Shown: positions 1-9,894 of the stretch, piece by piece
Numbering within the stretch: position 1 is the stretch's first letter
Layout of the letters: the number at the start of each line of letters is the position of its first letter
DNA from: Pelargonium cotyledonis
Taxonomy: Eukaryota > Streptophyta > Magnoliopsida > Geraniales > Geraniaceae
DNA length: 46,150 nt
Assembly: GCA_036897625.1 (NCBI GenBank)
Contig: JAYMTA010000070.1
Span: 1-46,150 of the forward strand
Reading direction: 5' to 3'
Position numbers and translations under genes: made by a program
Notes under the pieces: generated by a model
The model's database searches: none
Seen by the model: only the letters and a program-made list of their open reading frames with translations
What the model was told of the DNA's origin: nothing

Positions 1-337
1 GAATTTTAATTAAAAATGACATGTGTCGCTTGTTGATTGGTTCAAAATTAATTTTGAACCAATCATTAAGCGACAAGTGGCATTTTAGTTTATAATTACA
101 TTAAAATATTTTTAAATGTCATGTCAGCGACACGTGTGAAAATAAATTAAAAAAATGTAAATTAAAATGCCACATGACGCCACATCACCCCAACTAACGG
201 ATCTGTTAGGTCAGACTAACGGTGGGACCTATGTGACCGATTTTTCTTTATATGGGAGACTTCAGTGACTTTATTTTAAGTTGGGGATCTGACTAATGAC
301 TTGCCAATAGATGGGAGATCACCAGGGTATTAAATCC
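1..337. mobile_element. Right terminal region of a MULE-like DNA transposon running off the window start
   Basis: Positions 205-337 follow the same order of short motifs as the right terminal repeat of the MULE at 514-5907: 'gactaacggtgggacc', then a 'gggaga' step, then an A/T-rich stretch. They end in 'ttaaatcc' at 337, just as the full element ends in 'gatgatcc'. The other end would lie outside the window, so no target duplication can be tested. No gene is visible in 1-504. This rests on resemblance to a neighbouring element only. Confidence 0.45.
13..86. repeat. 74-bp near-perfect palindrome (hairpin)
   Basis: Two 37-bp arms meet at 49/50, where 'caaaatt' is followed directly by 'aattttg'. 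By eye only about five positions mismatch, and there is no loop spacer. The central 34 bp is almost perfect. It lies inside the presumed MULE end and could be a small foldback insertion or part of a subterminal repeat. Confidence 0.8.
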
Positions 338-504
338 TAATTTCAATAAGTACAAAAGGGTCTAGCACCAGTTTACCTTTTTTTTATAATTACCAACTAC
401 ACAATAAAATTTGAGAATCGGAAAAGTGTTGTTTTTTCTTCTTTTATAAGTAATAGAAATATGAGCTTTGATTAAAGTTCTATAACTCAAAGATTATTAC
501 TCAT

Positions 505-513
505 TAAAATAAA
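505..513. repeat. Left 9-bp target-site duplication of the MULE
   Basis: The sequence 'taaaataaa' is repeated exactly at 5908-5916 on the other side of the element. Nine base pairs is the usual duplication length for Mutator-like transposons. This fixes the element borders. Confidence 0.85.
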
Positions 514-3500
514 GGATCATCCACTTTGTTGGTTCCTGAATTATTGGAAATCGATCAGCTTGGGGTCCAAATTTCATAAATTCATAAGTGAGTCTCTCAA
601 TTAACATAAGTATTAATGTTCAAGTGGGTCCCCCCATCAGTCCACGTTAAAAATTTCGTATGTGAGGCATACGTGGCAAGAAAAAAATGAAAATATACAT
701 GTACACTCACTAATGATGTGGCATCAACCTCTTTATTACATGACCTGCACGTGCTCTCTTTTCCTTCCTCAGCCAAAAAAAATGCAGGACTCGCCAAATT
801 TCACCATTGTTATTCTCGAGGTCTGCGACTTCAAATCGTGGAAGAGGGCTTTGAGTGCTTGCCTGCAATGATTTAAGAATTCGAGTATTGGCTGCAAAGA
901 TTTATGGCCCTTTAAAATTATGTATTGGTTGTTTACTTGTTGTATGTTGTGTCTTGTTTACTAGTTGTTAGATGATTCAAACATAGGGTCAATTGGTTGG
1001 CTTCCATTAGGAGTTGAATGAGAATATGTAATATATGGAATTGTCCTTTTTGTAATAACAACATGTTTATGCATATTAAACTTGTGTAAATAAGCTATTG
1101 GTATAATGTACTTCCAGTACTGAAATATCCAATATAACCCTTTGAACCATCTACCACAACAAAATACATAAGTGGCTAATCATTTCATCAACAACACTTC
1201 TAACATTTAACACTTCAAATACAAATAATAAAAGAACACAAATTAAACCATGGAAGCATTCATATAAACACATAACCTAGCTAACATATACGTTCCACAA
1301 TGAAAGATCCAACACCAAACCATACACATATCCATAACTTTAACCATCCAACATATCCATATCTCAAAACCATCAACAAAAAAGTGCATAATCCAACACC
1401 TAACCATACACATAACCTAACCAAACTTCCAACATCTAACAAAATTCAAGTCCAAAAACAGTGGTGCACTTTCCATTAGCCTAATTATATATGATAATAC
1501 AAAAAAGAACATCATGACCTCGTATTTTGTTCAAACTGCTTTCTTCCCTTTGCCTCCTCTAATAGCCAACTTCTTCCTTGGAGGTTGGACCATCATCTTT
1601 GAACTCCAGCCCGGTTGTCAATCATAATAGAACAAAGAACACATAAACAATTAAACAAGTGTATTAAAAAGATTAGAACCCAAAAAAAATATTGAACCAA
1701 TTTGTTACATTGAGAATTGCAGCTCAATATTTGTCAACGAATACCCCAAATTCAGTTGGTGATGGCCTTCTTGAGGCCTTGCAAACTCTCCCTCTGCCAA
1801 CTGTAGTTATGTTGTTCCCTGGACCCTCATTCTCTGTTGTAATTGAGTTGGTTTGGCGCACTTCTTATGTTTCATTAATTGGTGGTTGAGATGGGCATGT
1901 TTTTATAACCTCTTCCGGCTAGGGGACAAGATCATTTGCATTGTTACCTTTTACTTGCTCGTCAACTCTTTCACCTTCCTTTTCTGGCTGCAACATATTA
2001 ACAAATTATGTTAGTAACATATGCTAAGTAACATAAGAACTATAAAAAAAAAGGATAATAAATGTTTGGCTAACATAAGAACTCACCGCATCAGGACATT
2101 TTCTCTTGTTATATATTGTTTTCTTGCATATGCTACACATGAAGATTCTTCCTACTCTTGACAACTTGTGGAAGTTTGGGTTATCAACAATGTAGCTCTC
2201 AGCATGCTCTTTCCTTCTTTTGTGTAATTTAGGTCTTCTATGCATCATTCTCTCAACTGGTGTTTGCATATCCCCCAAATTTGATTGTGGCCAATCTGCA
2301 ATGCCATTTATTGGCTGCATCATCGTACAATATGTCATATTGTACATTTGCTTCTTAAACTAGTTTGATATGTATTAGTCGTATGGCTTCCTCTCATTCT
2401 CGATACATGCACAACCATGAGCACACAAATATCCTTTCAATTTCCACCTATGACATGAACAAGTACCCTTGCCTAAGAAAACTACAGATTGAGTTCAATC
2501 CCATCTCACCTCGTATCTATCATCCCCATTATACTTTATATCCCACTTTTCACTTGCATCAATAATAAACTTCAATGATGTTCTAATCCTAGGAGAGTAC
2601 TCGTAAACCCATGAGCAAATGAAATCATGCTTCTCAACCAGTCTTTTCATCACATATTTGCGTATGTATTCCAACATACTTATAACACCCTTTCTTCTAC
2701 TATCTATTATGACTCCGTTGAATGTTTCACTCAAATTGTTATCAACTGAATCACACTTATTGTGTGCTCTACACTAAAACTTTGGATGAAGAGCTTGTTT
2801 TACTGGGAGAATAGTTTGAACTACATGAATTGATCCATGCAATTGCACAATAATAACATATTGAAATGATTAAATTGGCAAGTAATATAAACTGAAACTC
2901 ATATTAAAAAAAGTTAAATGATAAAATTGGGTACTTGACATAATCTAAAACTAAAATTTAAACAAGTGAGTTGCCTTTTGTTGATCCCATATAATAGTCC
3001 ATCCATAGCCACTGCCCATGTTCAAATCCTTTTGTAAGAGATTCATAAAACTCATCCATGAACCTGTGTTCTCGCCTGCTATGATTACCCATGCAATTGG
3101 AAACATTTGATTGTTACCATCATGACCAATTGCAACTAGCAATTCCCTCTTCATAAACCCTTTTAGGAAGCACCCATCCAATCCTATAAACCACCTAGCC
3201 ATAAAACCGGTGTTCAATGTATGGAAGCATACATACAATCGTTTAAAATATGGCGTTTCACCCGGGACGGGGAAATAGTTTTCAACCTCAATTATACTTC
3301 CTGGGTTTCACCTCTTCAACTCTGTCACATATCTTCAAATGTCCTAAAACTCAAGCATGTTTTGCTCATTCAACTCATTGTAAATGATTGTTTTAGCCCT
3401 CAAACATTGAACCAAAGTCACATCAACTTTCAATTGTGTCCATGTTAGTAACTTTAAATTGGCAGACTTGATCCTAGGACGTACAATAATGAAATCCTTG

Positions 3501-5907
3501 TGATGGACAACAAGAAACTTAGCCGTAAGTCTCTTGTTATTCTTCGAAGGTTTGCATGTGCAATTTTCCTTTGTATTTCACATACATATTCTTCTTGTTA
3601 TTCTTTGTAAACTTTACTTCTCTATTAAATTGACTACTTGTTGATTGCATTTCTAAAAACCACAGCTGATACAAATGTTTGTTTCGCAAAGAATCTCACT
3701 CTTCTCCTATTAGTTTCAAAGTTATCCACAACTACATAATGACTCTTAACTGCTTTTTCACCATCACTTTCCTCATTTGCAGTATACACAAAAATCTCTT
3801 TATCAGAGTCATAATACTCTGAGCTAGCTTTAATTCCCTTCTCGTTGACCTGTGGTTGAGTGAAACCATGATAGCTCTTATTTTTTCTTTACTGTCCAGA
3901 CTTTGTTCCTTATTTTCCTCATTTGCAGCATTTTCCTCTCTTAATGTGTTTTCTTCATTTCCCATTTGTGGCCCAATCTCAACTTCTAGCCCCACTTTTC
4001 CTAACCAAATTAGTCTAAATTTTGCATACCAGGACCATGCATTTTAGATTCCATTTGTCCCAAACTTTCCACTCCAAGCCCATGCTTTTCATTGCCCATT
4101 TCTCTCAAATTTTCCACTCCTAACCCATTTGTCCAAAATTTTCCACTCCAGGCCCATTCTCTTATTGCTGACTTGTTCCATATTTTTATTCCAAGACCAT
4201 GCACTTCCAGGCCCATTTGTCCTAAATTTTCCACTCCAGGGTCATTCTCTCCTTACCCTACTTGTTCCATATTTTCCACTCTCACATTCTCTTATGCCCC
4301 CAACTACTTGCTTGCTGCCATGTCTCTCATCTAACCCAATTGGTTCATGTGGTTCATTTAGCCAAGCAACATCAATTATTGCATTTGGTCCCCTACTTCT
4401 TGAAACAATCATGAGTCTATACTTCTTCCACTTTGTCTTAGTCTCTTGATACTCACAGTTATCATCTTCATTATTTCCTATTACATCCAAAATCATATTA
4501 TCATATTCCTTGTCCCCCACATTAATATCAACAGCTTCAATAAAAACTTCACATTCTTCAAATCCTTCGACCTCATCAAACCCATTATGCCCACCGGCCA
4601 ATACTTTACATTTTCTTTTCTCATCCCCACTCTCTCACAGTCACTGGTATTGAATTTGGTTGGATTTATTGAAACATCTTTTAACTTGGATGATCTGTTG
4701 GCATTTTGTCCTCAGGATATGTAGAACACAAGTTCCATGCTCTAGGTATACATCAACTGTCATATCAGTCTTCACCTTTGCCAACAATGTCCTAACACTT
4801 TCATCATCACATAGTAAAATCATACTCTATGACATAGCTTTCTTCATAGGCATTTTGTAGTGTACTTTACTAATGTTTTCGTACCCCAAATCGACTATAC
4901 ACTCAATTAGCCTCCACTAGTTCAGTGTATCAGGATCCACTATCTATGTTGCCTCTTTCCCTCCAACATATCTTCTACCTTTCTTCGTGAACTTAACACC
5001 ACAGTGAAACTTCAAATGAATCACATTTGAAATAGACTATGTTCTCCCACTCACTATAACATAGTAGAATTTAAAAAATTTGATGGACCACAACCACATC
5101 AAATGTTCAATAAAATATAATCCTAAACAATAAAATACACAAATAACACATGTTACAGACACATCAATGAAATTCAATCCCTAAATTTATGTATGCCTAA
5201 CAAATGTACACAACTAGGTCACATGAACACATACACATCAATGAAGTTTAAACCTTAAATTTAAGATGCCTACCAACTAACATTCAATATCATGTCAGTC
5301 AATTGGCTTTCCAAGACTTTGATGGAATAAAAAAAACAACATGGAACATTAAAGGGTAATTTTTTAGTGGTCCAATTTACTCACTTGTTACTTATGTATC
5401 AGCGTCACTCATGCTTGGAGAAAGGTTGAAGAATCAAATTTCAACTCAACAACGACTCAACTCGATTCTTCTGCAAGATTCTTCTCCTCAATTCTTTTGC
5501 TCAATTCGCCTACAAGATTCTTCGCACACAATCAATGACGGGAGAGGACCTTACGTATTCGGAGGTCAGGAACGTTTGGGTAGATAAAGAATGAACGCAA
5601 TTCTCATAACGATGTCATTTTTCTCCACTGAACGTTACTTTTTGCTGAGATGGAGAACACGTGTAGATCACGTGTCATCATAATGAAGAGGATAATACCA
5701 CGTCATTAGTGAGTGTACAAGTATGTTTTCATTTTTTATTTGTTCTACCACGTATGCTACACAGACAAAATTTTTAATGTGGACTAACGATGGGACCCAC
5801 TTGGACAATACTTATGTTAATTGAGGGACTCTCTTATGAGTTTATGAATTTTAGACCCCAAACTAATCGATTTCTTATAATTTAGGGACCTACAAGGTGG
5901 ATGATCC
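514..5907 (-). mobile_element. MuDR-type Mutator-like element (MULE), full length but inactive
   Basis: The element is about 5.4 kb. It has long terminal inverted repeats at about 514-780 and 5640-5907, both starting GGATCATCCAC when read inward. The outer 200 bp of the two repeats match at roughly 80% by eye. It is flanked by the exact 9-bp duplication 'taaaataaa'. The minus strand between the repeats carries recognisable pieces of a MuDR transposase, described separately. Decay of both repeats and transposase points to an old insertion that can no longer move itself. Confidence 0.88.
2024..5060 (-). pseudogene. Decayed MuDR-type transposase
   Basis: Parts of a MULE transposase lie in order on the minus strand. 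At about 5050-4700 is the N-terminal plant MuDR domain ('RRYVGG', then 'VDLGYENISKVHYKMP'), interrupted by stops. An acidic linker follows at about 4600-4240. At about 3238-2951 is the transposase core ('LDGCFLKG', 'LLVAIGHDGNNQMFPIAW', 'WDQQK'). Around 2734-2495 is the 'SETFNGVIIDSR' region. At 2461-2417 is a SWIM zinc finger (C-S-C-H, W-K-L-K-G, C-A-H). A basic tail with 'MHRRPKLHKRR' follows. Several in-frame stops and frame changes separate the parts; for example, stops fall between the SWIM finger and the tail. A working enzyme would cut at the terminal repeats, but this copy cannot encode one. Confidence 0.85.
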
Positions 5908-5916
5908 TAAAATAAA
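5908..5916. repeat. Right 9-bp target-site duplication of the MULE
   Basis: 'taaaataaa' is identical to 505-513 and directly follows the right terminal inverted repeat. Confidence 0.85.
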
Positions 5917-6430
5917 TAATACAATAAGTTATACATATTGGTGCGTCTATTTTGACTTTATAAATCGAGCTCACTATAATGTGTTGTCAACTTGTCCACG
6001 TGTTAAAGAAGTTGTTATCAAAGTGTTGTGAGTGATGAAGTCCTATGATGGAGTTGGAGGCTCAGCCCTTGAGGGCGAACCTAGAGACTTGAATTCTTAA
6101 TCTTAAATTTATGGTGTCAGCATAAGGGTAGCATCATGCTAATAAAGACTCGGGTGTGTTTTCGAGTAACTGCCTCATGGTTGAGAACAAGAATCACAAT
6201 CAGGAGAATCCAAGTCAAACCTCGCTAGGTAGGACTCTAGAGATTATTTCTAATAAAGAGAGAGTCTCTTGTAAGTTTTGTGCTAATCTTTCTCTTATCA
6301 ACAAATGAATATTTATACTTCCAAACAAAATTAGCCACATGTCTTTGGAGGAGCAAGGTTCAATATGAGTGTATGAGTTCTATCTTTTTGGGCGAGTCAA
6401 TCGCAAGCATCAAATGAGTTTCAAGGTCTT
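5917..6430. other. Intergenic stretch without recognisable gene
   Basis: I see no coding segment here. The sequence leads into the gypsy fossil and may be older retroelement sequence, but no diagnostic motif is visible. Confidence 0.4.
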
Positions 6431-8600
6431 GAATTTACTTCAAGCATTTTAGGGAAGAGTGGAGGCTCTTAGAGCCTCTATTGAATCAAATAATGTCTTA
6501 GTGTCCAAGTAAACCGGAATGTTATGGTGGTGGCCCGACAAGGTAAGAGCCTTGGTGGTGATGCATATCATTCTTTAAGCTTGTTGGGAGACTATTGTGG
6601 TGCTTCGAGAGCAAGTCTTTGGGAGTCTCAAGGCTCGATGGCCAATATCAATGATGAAGGGTCACATTTTTACAATAAGTACATTATAGCCCTCTTAAGT
6701 AAATATAAGGTAACTCAAAGAGTTGCAACCTCATATATATATATCATCCCAAAATTAATGGATAATTTGAGACGACTGTGTCGTAAAATAGGAAGGTTTG
6801 GACTACACAGTTAGATGATATTTTGTGGATTTACCATATGGAATTTAAAACACCTATTGATATGCTTCTCATATCGGTTGGTCTATGAAAAGGATTTCCA
6901 TTTACCACTAGATCTATGAATTGGTCGAAGTATATCCTAATTAAGTTGTTGAAATCACTGTGCATTGTTCTGATGTGATCAAAGTTAATGGTAACAGATT
7001 GAAACCGTACTTTTTTTGGTTGGGGTGGGTCTTTCAGACCTACCTAGTTGAGGTTCACACTCGTCGAACTAATAAAGTTAAACAAGGGTTCATTGGGACC
7101 CAACCAATTTGATTTAATTTTTCAAATTTTTAGTTTCTTTTTTCTAGTACATCAATTTGTTCATATTATTTTGTATTTCTTTAAGGGGGGAAATTGCATA
7201 TACCACCCATGAACTATACTAAATACTTTTTGCTTGTAGTACCCCTGAAGTATTTTTTTTTTGTAAATTTGGGTTTCCCTGAAGTATGCATCCTAGTATC
7301 CATCGGCTGACTTCAATGAAAGTTGATTATCTCTCATTATGTGTACTGTACATGACTTCCAAAAAATTAGAAATGGCAAATTTGCCCTTTTTCTTCGTTG
7401 TTCAAGAATATGTGTATGAAGGTTCGCTGTAAATTTTAAAGCTTCAACGGTAAATTCAAGGCTTTTTCAGAATATTCAAAACTTTGTTGGAATATTCAAA
7501 ACTTTTTTAAAAACTTAAAACTTTTTCTAGAAAATTCAAATCATACAAGTCATTTCCTAAAATTGAACAAATCCACAAACACAATATCAAACCAAACAGA
7601 AACCAAACAGAGCACCATCAACTAAACCAGATCCAACAACCCCTTCCAAGGCAGAGTTATGGAGGTCGGCGACGCTACCCGTGTTGAGATCGTTGCAACA
7701 ACGGAGAGAGCCATGTGATTTCCACGCTCTTCGACAAAGTGGGGGCTTTGATCGTAAATTGGAGAAGTCGAAGCCTCCACTGCTTCATCTGCGTCGAGGC
7801 CTCCATTTGCTTCAAACGAGCCATCTCTTTTGCTGTAACGAAGACTCCGGCGGCAGAAGCGGTGCTGGGCTCCTCCATCTCCGATGAAGGCAAAGCTCTT
7901 CCATCTCCTTTGCTCCAGATTCGACGATGGCCAGCGGTGGCTTTAAGCTCCGTTGTCGGTAAGAGAGGCGGCATTAGAGGAGACGGCGGTGGCTTGTCAT
8001 CATCGTCTTCTTCTCATTTTTCATTATTTATTTATTATTTATAATTATAAAAAAATAAAAAATGGGGGTAATTTGGTTTTTTTGGCATGCCACTAATGGT
8101 GTTATTTACAGATACTAGGATGCATACTTCAAGGTAGCCCAAAGTTAGAAAAATCACTTTAGGGGTGCTACCAGCAAAATATGTTTAATTCATAGGTGTC
8201 ATCTGCAATTGCCCCTTGTTTAAGTCATGTCCATGCTAATTTGGTTCTTGAGATTTGTTACACATATTGTATATATGAAGAAATGAATCACTCTAGGGTG
8301 CACAAGCTTTGAATTTTGTATAGTATTCAATCATCACTTCTGTTTTGAATCTTGTTTGTTCGTGTTTATTGATCATTGTGCTTACATTGAGGACAATGTA
8401 AGTTTTAAGTATGAGAATTATGTTGGGTTGGGGTGGTAATTGTATATTCTTTTAATCTTGTTAGTTTATGATGTTTTTGCTTATTTAGTTAGTTAGTTTT
8501 CTTTTGTTTTTGTAGATAAGTTAAATAAAATCTCTTGCATGCTTTTTGTTGAAACATGTTTGATACTTCTTTGTACTCATGTTAGAACATGTTAGAATGA
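6430..8600 (+). mobile_element. Ty3/gypsy retrotransposon fossil (Athila/Tat-like), split by a MULE
   Basis: Short stretches at about 6630-6960 read like a plant gypsy integrase core: 'GSHFYNKY', 'YKVTQRVATSY' and 'KTPID' recall the family's GSHFCN, YGVTHRVATPY and KTPIG. At about 6985-7010 'VNGNRLKPY' matches the common integrase C-terminal VNGHRLKPY. After the inserted MULE, 'acattgaggacaatgt' at about 8391-8406 resembles the motif found just before the polypurine tract in Athila/Tat elements. No gag, reverse transcriptase or clear LTR pair was found. The remnant is badly broken and old; the left limit is uncertain. Confidence 0.65.
7185..8215. mobile_element. Non-autonomous MULE (possible Pack-MULE) inserted in the gypsy fossil
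   Basis: The ends are terminal inverted repeats of about 170-190 bp: left 'ggggggaaattgcatat', right (reverse complement) 'ggggcaattgcagatgac'. Both continue through matching blocks such as 'gtagcaccc' and 'gaagtatgcatcctagtatc'. The flanks 'tttctttaa' (7176-7184) and 'cttgtttaa' (8215-8223) are a probable 9-bp duplication with two differences. Inside, 7650-8000 is much richer in G+C than the surroundings and has open frames on both strands with no recognised domain. That composition would fit a captured host segment, but I cannot name a donor. Confidence 0.75.
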
Positions 8601-9190
8601 TTTGGGTGAGTTCATGGATCTTAATAGTGTTTGGGATGACTTAGCTAAAATTGAAGAACATATGATTCGACTCAAAAAATCTTGACCGAATTTGAAGCTG
8701 AGTTGATGTCGTGTCTATCTCTTGACTCTTCCATATGGTAGTCTGATGACATGGCATGTGTTGAACTAGTGATCTTGTTGGTGAGGGGACGCAGGTTCGG
8801 ATCTTCGGGTTGAGGTCTTGCGATCTTGTATCTAGGTCTCATGATCTGGATCTCGAAGTCTTGTGATCTGGATGACGTGATCCTGCAAGCATGAACGCAC
8901 CATTACGCGGCGTCCCGGATGTGTATCCGGGAAACCGCCTCTGGCGTGAGAATCAGGATCTCCACGATATGAGTTATATGTTTGAAGATTCGAAGATTTT
9001 TGAAGAACGTTCGAAGAACACGAAGAACGGTTGAGAGGTTTTCGTGTTCTCTAAGTTCAAGAATGAAGAAGTGTTTTTTTACCTTTTGGTGGAAATTCCT
9101 TTTTATAGGACTCAACTCACCTGATGACGTTGCGGCGTCTGATTGGTTGGGAGTTCATGGTAGGTCCCACTCCAATAATGAGTGTAAAAA
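8600..9190. other. Possible retroelement leader/LTR remnant, no gene
   Basis: On the minus strand a TATA-like 'cctataaaaagg' (about 9110-9099) is followed by a C/T- and A-rich leader-like stretch. A short stem-loop lies at 8918-8935 (cccggat/atccggg with a 4-nt loop). Around 8765-8870 'gatctgga/gatcttg' recurs several times. This layout is common in plant LTR leaders, but I could not find a second LTR, so the call is weak. No host coding sequence is visible. Confidence 0.25.
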
Positions 9191-9290
9191 TGTTACTCTA
9201 TTTGTGTAGAGTGGGATTTGAACCTTGGACCTTTAGTTTGAGATAAGCCCACTCTTGCCACTTGAGCTATGGCTTCTTTGTGTCCATTTG
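9190..9290 (-). repeat. tRNA-like SINE head with Pol III A and B boxes
   Basis: On the minus strand 'tagctcaagtgg' (9269-9258) fits the A box and 'ggttcaaatcc' (9224-9214) fits the B box, at tRNA-like spacing. The sequence does not fold into a normal tRNA: there is no matching acceptor stem or anticodon arm that I can draw. I therefore read it as a tRNA-derived SINE fragment. No tail or target duplication was identified. Confidence 0.5.
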
Positions 9291-9678
9291 CCTCATTTTT
9301 TGGTCTTAAGGAATGTTTTTGTCTTCTTGTCCCAAAATATGATACAATTCTAAACCGACCCGAGATCGATTAATTATTCGACTCAGATTTTGGTCTCGTC
9401 CACGTGTCGGGATTTGACTTAGTGAGCCACATGTCACTTTGTCATTGGTCGTTTTTACTTTTGATTTTTTTGTGCCGAATCAATATTTTTTGTTTATTTC
9501 GTATTAAGCCCTGTAGAATGCATATAAGTTGAAGTAAATATAAAAAACTAAACAAATTTGTTATTACCTTAGTCTTCTCATCTAACCAGTACTCTACAAT
9601 AGCTCGTAATTGTCTTTGGGTAAAGTATCTATAAGCTAATATGAAGAAAAATGTATTGTATTTCCTTAGTTTTACAAG
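9291..9678. other. Intergenic, no feature seen
   Basis: A/T-rich sequence between the SINE-like fragment and the copia fossil. I see nothing coding. Confidence 0.4.
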
Positions 9679-9894
9679 TGTTACATCCTGCATTTAAATA
9701 AAAGCTACAGGGCAACTAGAGAAAGAAAAAGCAACTATACATAAACAATTACCCTAATCAAATCCCTTGATTGACTCTCTCCTATAATTACAATTATGTC
9801 TATCATAATATGTAGATTAGTTTCCTACATTAGAGCTTTGACTTAATCACCTAATATTCTGTGAATTTAATACTGGATATTTTCTTTTCCAACA
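9679..9894 (-). repeat. 3' LTR of the copia fossil
   Basis: 216 bp, with TGTT...AACA ends. It aligns end to end with 14301-14516. By hand count about 36 positions differ, roughly 83% identity. Similarity continues a further 15 or so bases below 9679 ('cttagttttacaa'), so the true LTR border may lie nearer 9665. Confidence 0.85.

Noticed and set aside
2365-2565. Small plus-strand gene in the MULE
   Set aside because: It overlaps the SWIM zinc-finger part of the transposase on the other strand and has no recognisable content.
9214-9269. tRNA gene on the minus strand
   Set aside because: A and B boxes are present but no cloverleaf with a paired acceptor stem and anticodon arm can be drawn; a SINE fragment fits better.
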